A DNA stretch of 64,000 bases from Pedobacter xixiisoli (lineage in GTDB: Bacteria > Bacteroidota > Bacteroidia > Sphingobacteriales > Sphingobacteriaceae): positions 1 through 64,000 of the forward strand of contig NZ_OCMT01000003.1 in assembly GCF_900215335.1 (NCBI RefSeq), given 5' to 3'. A program made the translations under genes and the position numbers. The notes under the pieces were generated by a model that ran no database searches, was not told the DNA's origin, and was given only the letters and a program-made list of their open reading frames with translations. Below are positions 17,021-25,655 of the stretch, one piece after another; position 1 is the stretch's first letter; every line of letters begins with the position of its first letter.

Positions 17021-18658
17021 CTACATCATGCCGCCCATGCCGCCGCCGCCCATTGGTGGGTGCGAGTGACCCGCATCTGCTTCTGGCTCATCTGCCAAAA
17101 CAACTTCTGTAGTTAACAACATTGCTGCAATTGAAGCTGCGTTTTCTAATGCTACACGAGATACCTTAGTTGGGTCGATAACACCAGCACCAATTAAGTT
17201 TTCGTAAACATCGGTACGAGCATTGTAACCGAAATCTGCAGTACCTTCTTTCACTTTTTGCACTACGATAGAACCTTCGATACCTGCATTTTCACAGATT
17301 TGACGCAATGGCTCTTCGATAGCACGTTTCACGATAGCGATACCAGTAGTTTCGTCTTCGTTAGATCCTTTCAAGTCAGCTAAAGCCTCTACCGCACGGA
17401 TGAAAGCAACACCACCACCAGCAACAATACCTTCTTCTACAGCTGCACGAGTTGCGTGTAAAGCATCATCAACACGGTCTTTTTTCTCTTTCATCTCCAC
17501 TTCTGAAGCAGCACCTACGTAAAGTACAGCAACACCACCAGAAAGTTTAGCTAAACGCTCTTGTAATTTTTCTTTATCGTAGTCAGATGTAGTAGTTTCA
17601 ATTTGAGCTTTGATTTGACCAACACGAGCTTTGATGTCTTCTGACTGACCAGCACCATTGATTACAGTAGTGTTGTCTTTGTCGATTACTACTTTTTCTG
17701 CAGTACCTAGGTAAGTTAAATCAGCATTTTCTAATTTATAACCTCTTTCTTCAGAAATTACAGTTCCGCCAGTTAAGATAGCGATGTCTTCTAACATTGC
17801 TTTTCTTCTATCGCCAAAACCTGGTGCTTTAACAGCAGCAACTTTCAGAGAACCACGGATCTTATTCACTACCAAAGTAGCTAAAGCTTCGCCATCTAAA
17901 TCTTCAGCAATAATTAAAAGCGGTTTACCAGTTTGAACAGTTTTTTCTAATACTGGCAACAATTCTTTCATGTTGCTAATTTTCTTATCGTAGATTAAAA
18001 TGTAAGGAGAATCTAATTCAGCTTCCATTTTATCAGCGTTGGTTACAAAGTATGGAGAAAGGTAACCTCTGTCGAATTGCATACCTTCTACAGTTTTTAC
18101 TTCTGTTTCAGTACCTTTTGCTTCTTCTACAGTAATTACACCATCTTTACCAACTTTTTGCATTGCTTCTGCAATTAAAGAACCAATAACTTCGTCGTTA
18201 TTAGCAGAAATTGAAGCAACTTGTTTGATTTTGTTGTTGTCATCACCAACTGCTTGAGATTGAGTTCTTAAGTTCTCTACTACAGCGGTAACTGCTTTGT
18301 CGATACCACGTTTCAAATCCATTGGGTTTGCACCAGCAGCTACGTTTTTAATACCTGCAGTTACAATTGCTTGCGCCAATACAGTTGCAGTTGTAGTTCC
18401 ATCACCTGCAATATCTGCAGTTTTAGAAGCTACTTCTTTCACCATTTGAGCACCCATGTTTTCAATTGGGTCTTTTAAATCGATTTCTTTAGCTACCGTT
18501 ACACCATCTTTAGTAATTGCTGGTGAACCGAATTTTTTATCGATAATTACGTTACGTCCTTTTGGACCTAAAGTTACTTTTACTGCATTTGCTAACGTAT
18601 CTACACCTCTTTTCAGTGCGTCACGTGCTTCAACGTTATATTTTACTTGTTTTGCCAT
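17021..18658 (-). CDS. groL: Chaperonin GroEL (60 kDa)
   Basis: The 545-residue subunit of the cytoplasmic GroEL/GroES folding chamber. The ATP-binding segments [11 protein letters not shown] and [15 protein letters not shown] are present, as is the [20 protein letters not shown] motif; the chain ends in a Gly/Met tail ([12 protein letters not shown]). It follows groS by 77 bases, and the spacer contains a 12-bp inverted repeat. Length and motifs are complete. Confidence 0.98.
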   Translation of the reverse strand: MAKQVKYNVEARDALKRGVDTLANAVKVTLGPKGRNVIIDKKFGSPAITKDGVTVAKEIDLKDPIENMGAQMVKEVASKTADIAGDGTTTATVLAQAIVTAGIKNVAAGANPMDLKRGIDKAVTAVVENLRTQSQAVGDDNNKIKQVASISANNDEVIGSLIAEAMQKVGKDGVITVEEAKGTETEVKTVEGMQFDRGYLSPYFVTNADKMEAELDSPYILIYDKKISNMKELLPVLEKTVQTGKPLLIIAEDLDGEALATLVVNKIRGSLKVAAVKAPGFGDRRKAMLEDIAILTGGTVISEERGYKLENADLTYLGTAEKVVIDKDNTTVINGAGQSEDIKARVGQIKAQIETTTSDYDKEKLQERLAKLSGGVAVLYVGAASEVEMKEKKDRVDDALHATRAAVEEGIVAGGGVAFIRAVEALADLKGSNEDETTGIAIVKRAIEEPLRQICENAGIEGSIVVQKVKEGTADFGYNARTDVYENLIGAGVIDPTKVSRVALENAASIAAMLLTTEVVLADEPEADAGHSHPPMGGGGMGGMM

Positions 18659-18668
18659 TGTTTTAATG

Positions 18669-18722
18669 AGATTTGATAATGTGAAGATTTGATGATTAGC
18701 TAATTAACTAATTATCAAATCT
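18669..18722. repeat. Inverted repeat in the groS-groL spacer
   Basis: AGATTTGATAAT (18669-18680) and ATTATCAAATCT (18711-18722) are perfect 12-bp arms around an AT-rich centre. In the groS-groL transcript this forms a hairpin between the cistrons. It may affect processing or relative expression. Confidence 0.55.
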
Positions 18723-18735
18723 GCTAATTTTAATA

Positions 18736-19014
18736 TTATCCAATTACCGCGTAAATATCAGCTTCACGCATAATTAAATACTCTTTTCCTTCGTGAGATA
18801 CGTCAGTACCAGCAAATTTGCCGTAAAGTACCACATCGCCAACTTTTACAGTCATTGGTTCATCTTTTTTACCAGCGCCAACAGCAACTACAGTTCCTTG
18901 TTGAGGTTTTTCTTTAGCAGTATCAGGGATATAGATACCAGAAGCTGTTTTTTCTTCGGCAGGCGCAGCTTCTACTACGATTCTGTCTCCAATTGGTTTT
19001 AAATTTAAAGCCAT
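18736..19014 (-). CDS. groS: Co-chaperonin GroES (10 kDa)
   Basis: A 92-residue lid subunit of the GroEL chamber. It has the family segments [11 protein letters not shown], the mobile loop [21 protein letters not shown], and [12 protein letters not shown]. It is the first gene of the groS-groL operon. Two TGACA-type palindromes lie in its upstream region (19098, 19150). No CIRCE element was seen. Confidence 0.97.
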   Translation of the reverse strand: MALNLKPIGDRIVVEAAPAEEKTASGIYIPDTAKEKPQQGTVVAVGAGKKDEPMTVKVGDVVLYGKFAGTDVSHEGKEYLIMREADIYAVIG

Positions 19015-19097
19015 AACTCTAATAATATTTATTTTGATTTAAAATTTTTATTTTGATACTTAAGCGTTATCAGTTATTATGCCAATAGGTTTTAGCT

Positions 19098-19121
19098 TGA
19101 CAAATTTTCACGGCTTTGTCA
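19098..19121. promoter_or_regulatory. Inverted repeat TGACAAA-N10-TTTGTCA upstream of groS
   Basis: TGACAAA at 19098-19104 and TTTGTCA at 19115-19121 are perfect arms, about 85 bases upstream of the groS start. It shares TGACA/TGTCA halves with the palindrome at 19150, which suggests binding sites for one dimeric regulator of the chaperonin operon. Confidence 0.45.
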
Positions 19122-19149
19122 GTTGGCTCAAATATAGGCTAATTTTTGG

Positions 19150-19162
19150 TGTCAGACTGACA
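19150..19162. promoter_or_regulatory. Palindrome TGTCAGACTGACA upstream of groS
   Basis: A perfect 6-bp inverted repeat with a one-base centre, 28 bases from the end of the TGACAAA/TTTGTCA element. It is a candidate second operator or upstream activator site for groS-groL. Confidence 0.45.
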
Positions 19163-19226
19163 GGGAAACTACTGGTTTAATAATGCATAGGTTGATTTCT
19201 TGAAGCGCAGTTATAGCTGCATCAAT

Positions 19227-19336
19227 CTTCGTTAGTCCCGCTTTACGGCTGTAGTCCTCAGTCGTTTTGCCCATGCTCTTCCAAATGCTCACACTTCTTC
19301 CGGGCTGCCGCCTTTAATCGGGGCTATTTAACAAAC
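19227..19336 (-). repeat. Intergenic repeat family, copy 3
   Basis: On the minus strand it begins GTTTGTTAAATAGCCCCGAT and ends GGACTACAGCCGTAAAGCGG followed by GACTAACGAAG. It is about 110 bases with no inserted palindrome. It occupies the middle of the 563-base gap 19015-19577; the rest holds the groS upstream palindromes, the 33-base palindrome at 19473 and a terminator. Confidence 0.72.
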
Positions 19337-19472
19337 TTTAAAGCGTGTATGTCCCGTTTCCATAAAGTCGCAAATAGTATCTACGCTTCTTCATGCTAAA
19401 TTTATTTCAGCATCGGCTTTACACATTAATTTATGAAAAGTTAGCAAGCAAAACAAATGCGGAGTTCGATTC

Positions 19473-19505
19473 AGACTTACGAAGTTTTTAAAACTTCGTA
19501 AGTCT
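19473..19505. repeat. Perfect palindrome AGACTTACGAAGTTTT / mirror
   Basis: Arms of 16 bp (AGACTTACGAAGTTTT and AAAACTTCGTAAGTCT) with a one-base centre. The core AACTTCGTAAG recurs as a split inverted repeat after secA (46745-46827). It looks like an interspersed palindromic repeat. Confidence 0.65.
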
Positions 19506-19529
19506 AAGAAGACCTGCACCAAACAAAAA

Positions 19530-19562
19530 AAAAGCTCCTTGGCGGTTAACCAAGGAGCTTTT
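19530..19562 (-). terminator. Terminator after the lipocalin-like gene
   Basis: AAAAGCTCCTTGG and CCAAGGAGCTTTT form a 13-bp stem around CGGTTAA, flanked by A and T tracts. It is nearly identical to the terminator at 20067-20095 on the other side of the gene. Confidence 0.85.
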
Positions 19563-19577
19563 GTTAAAAGGAACTAA

Positions 19578-19988
19578 TTAGTCTTTATTAAAAGTCATTT
19601 CTGATTTGTAAACATAAGTAGTGTTCCCAATAACGTCAGTTCCTTCTGAAGTTATCACAAATTCCTTTTTTGAATTCCAGCGTAGTTGGTTGGTTTCTTC
19701 TTCACCATTGTTGCTTTTTATTGTGATTGAATTTCCAGTTGCCGTGAATGTTCCATTATCATCCAATTCGCCATCTTCGTAAACACTAATTTTATTCCCA
19801 TCAAAAACAACATATAAATCTCCTTTTTCATAAGTTTCATTATGTTCGCTGGTTTTTGTTCCGTTAGTACTTTCAACAAAGTACGCTTTGGTCAAATTCC
19901 ACCTTCCTTGCAGCTTATCTTCAGGGTCTTTCTTACATGCCGTTAGAGAGGCAACAGCAACAAATAAAATTAGTAACGCTTTTTTCAT
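19578..19988 (-). CDS. Small lipocalin-like lipoprotein
   Basis: The start at 19988 is chosen because it opens a lipoprotein signal (MKKALLILFVAVASLTAC, Cys18); an upstream in-frame ATG at 20018 would bury it. The mature part (about 119 residues) begins KLQGRWNLTKAY and alternates beta strands, ending with an EFVITSEGTDVIGNTTYVYKS segment, as in small Bacteroidota lipocalin-like proteins. The ligand is unknown. It is a single gene between two near-identical terminators. Confidence 0.75.
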   Translation of the reverse strand: MKKALLILFVAVASLTACKKDPEDKLQGRWNLTKAYFVESTNGTKTSEHNETYEKGDLYVVFDGNKISVYEDGELDDNGTFTATGNSITIKSNNGEEETNQLRWNSKKEFVITSEGTDVIGNTTYVYKSEMTFNKD

Positions 19989-20066
19989 CCTTATAAGTTT
20001 TTGGCAAATATATTTCACTTGTAATAGTTATACAATACTTAAAAATGAGTATTTATAACAATAAAA

Positions 20067-20095
20067 AAGCTCCTTGGCAGTTAACCAAGGAGCTT
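20067..20095 (-). terminator. Terminator after secG
   Basis: AAGCTCCTTGG and CCAAGGAGCTT (11-bp perfect stem, loop CAGTTAA) lie 25 bases past the secG stop. Apart from one base in the loop it repeats the stem-loop at 19530-19562. Confidence 0.8.
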
Positions 20096-20119
20096 ATATT
20101 TATATTTTATCTGTTATTT

Positions 20120-20482
20120 CTATTTTTTAGTAGTATCAGCAGTTGCTGGAGCTGCAGCAGGTGTTGCAGATTTAGTTGGTAGGCCGCTTCCAATTGGAGA
20201 AGGAGCCGCTGTTTTATTAATGTGGTCATCAATTTTAGAACCAGTTCCGCTAGCTGTACCGTTTTTACCCATTGCTGTAATTGCTAACGAGAAAACCACG
20301 ATTAAAGCTAATAAAACCCAAGTTCCTTTTTCTAATACATCACCTGTACGTTGTACGCCAAACATGTTACTGCTTGCACCACCAGTAGCTAAACCGCCAC
20401 CTTTAGGGTTTTGGATTAAAATGAAAAGAGCTAATGCAACACATGCAATCACCAATAAAACAATAAGTAGGGTAGTCGCCAT
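20120..20482 (-). CDS. secG: Preprotein translocase subunit SecG
   Basis: A 120-residue membrane protein with two helices (about 3-22 and 54-72) around the conserved cytoplasmic loop QNPKGGGLATGGASSNMFG. It is part of SecYEG, which SecA (encoded at 43434) drives. The Ala/Pro/Thr-rich tail of about 40 residues is usual in this phylum. It follows the TPR gene by 14 bases and ends the operon. Confidence 0.95.
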   Translation of the reverse strand: MATTLLIVLLVIACVALALFILIQNPKGGGLATGGASSNMFGVQRTGDVLEKGTWVLLALIVVFSLAITAMGKNGTASGTGSKIDDHINKTAAPSPIGSGLPTKSATPAAAPATADTTKK

Positions 20483-20496
20483 TTTGTATAATAATT

Positions 20497-21879
20497 TTAA
20501 ATTTTCTTTTCTAAAGATTGTATAAGGTCGGCAAAGTAACCACTTTTTTCTGGAAATTTCAAACTTAATTTTTGATAAGTGTCTATCGCCTTGTGATAAA
20601 GCATTTGCTCGATATAAATTTGTGCCAATGTTTCTGATACCACATCATTCGAATCTTCAGCACTTCGCTTTGCTTTATTCTCGTTATTGATTTGATCGGG
20701 CTTGAGCGCCTTTATTTGAGGGTCGTTCTTAATGAAGTTGTCGATAATTGAATCTTCTTTAGTTGTTGGTAGGGAAGTAGTTGCTACTTCTTCTATTAGC
20801 TCTAAAGGTGCTTGTATATGGAATATATGTTCTACATATTGCTGCTGTAATGGTTGTGCATTAGCAGCTACCGGAGAAGCGAAAGGTCTGAAAATCTGTT
20901 CGTGGTCTTTACGGGTTTTGGCTAGCCACCATAAAAATGTGAATGGCAGTTGGTCATCATCATATTTACTTACGATGTGTTCTGCAGGGATGTCAATGCT
21001 GGCTGCAGGCGCTGTGTCAAGTTCATTTACTTCAGTTTCTTCAACTTCTGGTACTGTCGTTGTTTCCGTGCTGAAACTTCTATCAAAAGCAAAGAAATCT
21101 GTCGCAGCCACGGTCTCAATAACCAATTCTTCATCTTCTTCAACAGTGTTTTGGTCCACGATAACTTCTTCAGCTTCTTCTAACTTATGAATAGCTGGAA
21201 TTTCTTCCGCAATTTCAAATACTTCTGGCTTCAGACTATTTTCAGGTGGAGCAATAAATTCGTTAATTTCTTCAAAAACCTCTTGTTCATCCGCTTCAGG
21301 AGTCGTTTGAGCTATTTGCTCTACTTCACAAACTTTGATGATTTCACTTTGTAAAGGCTCTAAATTCTCAATTTCCGGAAGAACGAAGTCTTGTAGGAAA
21401 GTAGGTGGAACAGATTTAAGCTCTTCCTCGTCAAAGACTTTATTTTCTTCCAGAGTTTCAACTAAAATTACCTCATCAGCTAAAGGTTCCAGGTTTTCTA
21501 TTTCTGGCGGCTCTGTTGAGCTTTCTACAGGAGTAGCTTCAGTTTTTGAAATGATTTGTTCGGTTGGGGCAGCTTCAGCAGCATTACTAACGGTCCAAGG
21601 CTCGTAAGTAATTACGTTAATGTCTTCAATAACATCAAGGTTTTGCTCATGAATAACACGGTGTAAAATACTGCCATTGGTATATAATGCAGCAGTAGTA
21701 AAAGCTTTATCCTTGATTTCAGTTTTGGTGCTGGCTTTAGCCAACAGTAAATATAGTGGTTGGTAATATGGAAAAGTTTTGATGAGTTCCTGCAATAAAG
21801 GAATATGTTCTTGTATAGCCAAACTCGGCTTAACAAGTAGTTTTTCCAATTGTTGCTTCTTCTCTAAATTCAACTCCAT
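20497..21879 (-). CDS. Acidic TPR-containing protein
   Basis: 460 residues with three parts: a helical N-terminus (about 1-95, rich in Leu, LLQELIKTFPYYQPLYLLLAK); a very acidic low-complexity middle (about 100-300) with the repeated segment EIENLEPLADEVI / EIENLEPLQSEII; and a C-terminal TPR-like hairpin (ETLAQIYIEQMLYHKAIDTY, then KFPEKSGYFADLIQSL). No signal peptide. This gene type commonly sits between lptE and secG in Bacteroidota. Function is unknown; the arrangement suggests a scaffold for envelope assembly. Confidence 0.75.
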   Translation of the reverse strand: MELNLEKKQQLEKLLVKPSLAIQEHIPLLQELIKTFPYYQPLYLLLAKASTKTEIKDKAFTTAALYTNGSILHRVIHEQNLDVIEDINVITYEPWTVSNAAEAAPTEQIISKTEATPVESSTEPPEIENLEPLADEVILVETLEENKVFDEEELKSVPPTFLQDFVLPEIENLEPLQSEIIKVCEVEQIAQTTPEADEQEVFEEINEFIAPPENSLKPEVFEIAEEIPAIHKLEEAEEVIVDQNTVEEDEELVIETVAATDFFAFDRSFSTETTTVPEVEETEVNELDTAPAASIDIPAEHIVSKYDDDQLPFTFLWWLAKTRKDHEQIFRPFASPVAANAQPLQQQYVEHIFHIQAPLELIEEVATTSLPTTKEDSIIDNFIKNDPQIKALKPDQINNENKAKRSAEDSNDVVSETLAQIYIEQMLYHKAIDTYQKLSLKFPEKSGYFADLIQSLEKKI

Positions 21880-22003
21880 TGCGCTAAGTTAATAATTGAA
21901 ATATAATTTCCATTGGTACAACATCGTTTTTAGTCTGAATAGCGCTGTCATGATATTGTTTTTTGGAGATTAATTCTGTTTTCGTAGGTGACTTATGATA
22001 GAT

Positions 22004-22513
22004 TTACCATTGCGCAAAAGCACGGTTGAAAATGTTTTCGGTCAGCTTCATGTTTACTTCTCTAATTACAATTAGTTCTTGCGCTTGTAGGTTTCCCGAT
22101 AATGTAAAATCTTGGAAAGCGGTAAAACTTTCATCGAAACTGCTCTTTACTTTTCCTGTATCTAAGTTGTTGGTATACTTCACTTGAACAGTAATTGTTA
22201 GCCTATTACCGCCAGCTGTGGGTTGTCTATTATCACCAAACGCAATTGGAGCAATAGAATAGCCTGTAATCCGTCCTTCTATTGTTGCATCTGCCTCGTT
22301 TTGCGTAATACTCAATCTACTCTGTGTACGGATACGTTCTTTCAACGCTTCGGTAAAAGTTTGGGCTAATGTAGGTACAACCAAAGGAGCAGTGTTTTCG
22401 AAAAACCTTACGTTAAGGGTCTTCATTGTTGGCGGAATAGACGCTCCGTTAAACTTATAGCTGCAACCAGCAAAGGCTAGAAATACTGCTAAAACAAAAA
22501 ATATTTTCTTCAT
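22004..22513 (-). CDS. lptE: LptE-like LPS-assembly lipoprotein
   Basis: A 169-residue lipoprotein (lipobox AFAGC, Cys17) beginning CSYKFNGASIPPTMKTLNV and continuing VPTLAQTFTEALKERIRTQSRLS, which is the Bacteroidota LptE pattern. LptE plugs the LptD barrel that inserts LPS in the outer membrane. The gene starts 6 bases after the sigma-54-type activator, so the two are co-transcribed. Assignment rests on sequence pattern and synteny. Confidence 0.82.
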   Translation of the reverse strand: MKKIFFVLAVFLAFAGCSYKFNGASIPPTMKTLNVRFFENTAPLVVPTLAQTFTEALKERIRTQSRLSITQNEADATIEGRITGYSIAPIAFGDNRQPTAGGNRLTITVQVKYTNNLDTGKVKSSFDESFTAFQDFTLSGNLQAQELIVIREVNMKLTENIFNRAFAQW

Positions 22514-22519
22514 TGTTAA

Positions 22520-23755
22520 TTAAAGATTTAACTCTTTTATCTTTCTATAAAGTGTACGCTCAGAAATACCCAACTCTTGTGCGGCAAATTTACGTTTGCC
22601 TTTGTGCTTTTTCAATGCTTTTTTGATCAAGTCAGATTCTTTATCTATCAATGATAACGACTCTTCCACTTCTTCCGCATCATGGGCATAATTAAAATCG
22701 TTAGGGATATTTTGCGAAGGATGTTTGATGGTTAACGTTGGCTCTGAAGAATGATTGTTCAAATCTACTTCCTGATAAAGCTGATTAATAAATTGAGGAT
22801 TATCAGCAATGACATGTGCCATATTTCCGCCACCGTTCTGAATAATTTCTGCCACCAACTTCTTCAATTCCACCATATCTTTTTTCATGTCGAATAACAC
22901 TTTGTAAAGGATATCGCGTTCAGAGAAATCTTCCTTGCTAGAAGAATTTACAGCCATCGGCAAATGGTTATTTTGCTCGTTAGGAATATAATTCAGCAAA
23001 GCTTGTGACGTAACATTACGGTCTTTCTCAAGCACACAAACCTGCTCTGCAATGTTTTTTAATTGACGAACGTTTCCTGGCCAGCTATAATTGCTTAGCA
23101 TTTGAACCGCATCGTTTTCTAATTGTATTCCTGGTGTTCTGTATTTATTGCTGAAATCAGAAACAAACTTTCTAAACAACAGATAAACATCTTCTTTACG
23201 TTCTCTCAATGGAGGAATACGTAATGGAACTGTATTTAAACGATAATATAAATCTTCACGGAATTTGCCCTTTTTGACACTGTCGTAAACATCAACGTTA
23301 GTTGCGGCAATAATCCTCACATCAGTTTTTTGAACTTTAGATGAACCTACGCGGAGATATTCGCCACTTTCTAGGATACGTAGCAAACGAGCCTGCGTGC
23401 CTAAAGGAAGTTCGGCAACTTCATCTAAAAAAATAGTTCCGCCGTTGGCAACTTCAAAATAACCTTTACGGGCTTCGTGAGCACCGGTAAAAGAGCCTTT
23501 CTCGTGCCCGAATAATTCAGAATCTATGGTTCCTTCTGGAATAGCACCACAATTTACCGCGATAAAAGCACCGTGTTTACGAGCGCTTAATTGGTGGATA
23601 ATGTGCGAAAAAACTTCCTTGCCACTTCCACTTTCTCCAGTAATTAAAACCGACATATCAGTAGGCGCCACCTGACTTGCCGTATCTATCGCTCGGTTTA
23701 ACAAAGGTGAATTGCCAATAATCCCGAAACGTTGTTTTATACTTTGTGTATCCAT
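22520..23755 (-). CDS. Sigma-54-interacting AAA+ transcriptional activator without receiver domain
   Basis: 411 residues. The AAA+ domain starts almost at the N-terminus: Walker A GESGSGKE at 40-47, the sigma-54 contact loop GSFTGA at 87-92 (Ser in place of the usual Ala of GAFTGA), Walker B GGTIFLDEVAE at 105-115, and the arginine-finger region FREDLYYRLNTVPLRIPPLRERKEDV near 165-190. A Fis-type helix-turn-helix closes the chain (AAQELGISERTLYRKIKEL). No sensory or receiver domain precedes the AAA+ core, so activity must be set by level or partner. It heads the lptE-TPR-secG operon. Confidence 0.92.
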   Translation of the reverse strand: MDTQSIKQRFGIIGNSPLLNRAIDTASQVAPTDMSVLITGESGSGKEVFSHIIHQLSARKHGAFIAVNCGAIPEGTIDSELFGHEKGSFTGAHEARKGYFEVANGGTIFLDEVAELPLGTQARLLRILESGEYLRVGSSKVQKTDVRIIAATNVDVYDSVKKGKFREDLYYRLNTVPLRIPPLRERKEDVYLLFRKFVSDFSNKYRTPGIQLENDAVQMLSNYSWPGNVRQLKNIAEQVCVLEKDRNVTSQALLNYIPNEQNNHLPMAVNSSSKEDFSERDILYKVLFDMKKDMVELKKLVAEIIQNGGGNMAHVIADNPQFINQLYQEVDLNNHSSEPTLTIKHPSQNIPNDFNYAHDAEEVEESLSLIDKESDLIKKALKKHKGKRKFAAQELGISERTLYRKIKELNL

Positions 23756-23830
23756 TTAATATCGTGTATCAAGTTTTAAGACTTGAAATATTTAATTTTA
23801 TTACGAAAAGCAATTTCAGTTTTTCATCGG

Positions 23831-23901
23831 TTCCGAAAGTCCTGCTATCCGTTTTACTTCGCTACGCTCGTGCCCACTACTATCAGGTTTAGTTTACAAA
23901 C
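23831..23901 (-). repeat. Intergenic repeat family, copy 4 (short form)
   Basis: On the minus strand it begins GTTTGTAAACTAAACCTGAT and ends AACGGATAGCAGGACTTTCG. It lies between the activator gene and the miaB stop and is the shortest copy, about 71 bases. Confidence 0.6.
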
Positions 23902-23933
23902 ATCTGTGTTCCAAACAACCAATAACCAACAAA

Positions 23934-25466
23934 CTAACCAACCACACGGCCAATCAATGTAGCCGATGTACAACGCTCTACATAAACGTTTGCGTATTCA
24001 CCAGGTTTTACGGCATCTGTAACTGGGAAAACCACCATGGCGTTCTCATCATTACGACCTCTGTACTCCTTGTCAGATTTTTTAGAAAAACCTTCTATTA
24101 AAACTTTTACGGTTTTACCTACAAACTCTTCTAAACAAGCCAAAGAATCTTCTTGTTGTTTTTTGAAAATCTCTGCCAAACGACGAGCTTTTACATCTTC
24201 AGGTACATCGTCTTTATATTTACGTGCCGCTAAAGTTCCTGGGCGCTCAGAGTAAGAAAATGTATAAGCAAAATTGTATTTGGCATAGTGCATAATGCTC
24301 AAAGTATCTTGGTGTTCTTCTTCCGTTTCTGTACAAAAACCAGCAATAATATCAGAAGAGATTGCACAACCTGGAATAATACGACGAATCGCATCAATTC
24401 TGTTCATGTACCATTCTCTGGTGTAAGTTCTGTTCATCAAAGCTAAAACTCTGCTGTTTCCAGATTGAACAGGCAAGTGTATGTAATTACAAATATTGTC
24501 ATACTTTGCGATGGTGTACAATACTTCGTCGGTAATGTCTTTAGGGTGTGAAGTAGAAAAACGAACCCTTAGATCAGGATGGATTTCTGCTACCATGGCC
24601 AATAATTGCGCAAAGTTTACAGCACCTTCCGAGTGCTCTTTAATTAAAGCAGAAGGCAAATCTGTTTTGTTGCTCAATGCTTCCAGCAAAGCATCACCAG
24701 TTAAGGTGTTCATATCATCTTTGGTATCGTCTGCAATTTTCTTCTCAGGAACAGCTGCGCTCCATAAATATGAATCTACATTTTGGCCTAATAGCGTAAC
24801 CTCGCGATAGCCGTTTTCAAAAAGCTCTTTCGCTTCCTTTATAATCGAGAAAGGGTCTCTACTACGTTCTCTTCCTCTTGTAAATGGAACCACACAGAAT
24901 GAGCACATATTGTCGCAACCACGCATAATGGTTACAAAAGCAGTAATACCATTGGTATTTAAACGAACAGGACTTACATCGGCGTAGGTTTCTTCACGAG
25001 AAAGGATTACGTTAACCGCTTTATGTCCATCTTCCACCTGATTGATTAATTTTGGTAAATCACGATAAGCATCTGGGCCAACTACCACGTCTACCAATTT
25101 CTCTTCTTCTAAGAATTTAGCTTTTAAACGCTCGGCCATGCAACCCAAAACACCCACCACCAATTTCGGATTTCTGCGTTTTTCGACACCAAACTGCGAC
25201 AGTCTGTTGCGTACACGTTGTTCGGCGTTTTCTCTTATAGAACAAGTGTTGATGAAAATTACATCTGCACTATGATAGTCATTGGTGGTTTCAAAACCAG
25301 TTTCAGAAAGAATAGAAGCCACAATTTCGCTATCCGCAAAATTCATCTGGCAACCATAGCTTTCTATGTAAAGCTTTTTGCCATCACCATTTTTTCCTTC
25401 TAACAACAATGCTTCCCCTTGGCGGGTTTCATCGTGTGTTTTATCCTGAAGCTTAAAATCTATCAT
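23934..25466 (-). CDS. miaB: tRNA-2-methylthio-N6-dimethylallyladenosine synthase
   Basis: A radical-SAM methylthiotransferase that adds the 2-methylthio group to i6A37 of tRNA. The three N-terminal cluster cysteines are Cys39 (YGCQMNF), Cys75 (NTCSIREN) and Cys109 (GVLGCMAER). The radical-SAM triad is Cys184, Cys188 and Cys191 (GCDNMCSFC). A TRAM domain ends the chain. At 510 residues it is longer than usual: a polar insert at about 235-282 interrupts the radical-SAM barrel after LGQNVDSY. Insertions there are known in Bacteroidota homologues. Confidence 0.96.
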   Translation of the reverse strand: MIDFKLQDKTHDETRQGEALLLEGKNGDGKKLYIESYGCQMNFADSEIVASILSETGFETTNDYHSADVIFINTCSIRENAEQRVRNRLSQFGVEKRRNPKLVVGVLGCMAERLKAKFLEEEKLVDVVVGPDAYRDLPKLINQVEDGHKAVNVILSREETYADVSPVRLNTNGITAFVTIMRGCDNMCSFCVVPFTRGRERSRDPFSIIKEAKELFENGYREVTLLGQNVDSYLWSAAVPEKKIADDTKDDMNTLTGDALLEALSNKTDLPSALIKEHSEGAVNFAQLLAMVAEIHPDLRVRFSTSHPKDITDEVLYTIAKYDNICNYIHLPVQSGNSRVLALMNRTYTREWYMNRIDAIRRIIPGCAISSDIIAGFCTETEEEHQDTLSIMHYAKYNFAYTFSYSERPGTLAARKYKDDVPEDVKARRLAEIFKKQQEDSLACLEEFVGKTVKVLIEGFSKKSDKEYRGRNDENAMVVFPVTDAVKPGEYANVYVERCTSATLIGRVVG

Positions 25467-25489
25467 TAAAAAATATTATTTACGGGCTC

Positions 25490-25497
25490 CAAAAATA
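25490..25497 (-). promoter_or_regulatory. Candidate -7 box of miaB
   Basis: Reads TATTTTTG on the minus strand, matching TAnnTTTG, about 25 bases from the miaB start. It predicts a very short leader. No clear -33 TTG is seen. Confidence 0.3.
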
Positions 25498-25655
25498 CAA
25501 AAATTAAATCATAAATGACAGAATGGCAGGAATTTTACAATCTCTTTATGATTTAAAAACAATAGCGTTCGGTTTTTGTCTTTATGGGTACGAGCAGGAA
25601 CTTTTTGTTGAGCCATCATTAGAGCCTCCTCGACGTAGAGAACAATTTATCATAG

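Noticed and set aside
19015..19200. CIRCE (HrcA operator) before groS
   Set aside because: The TTAGCACTC-N9-GAGTGCTAA pattern is not present; only TGACA-type palindromes are.
20732..21190. Ser-rich plus-strand frame opposite the TPR gene
   Set aside because: Antisense of the acidic Glu/Thr-rich region; no start context or motif.
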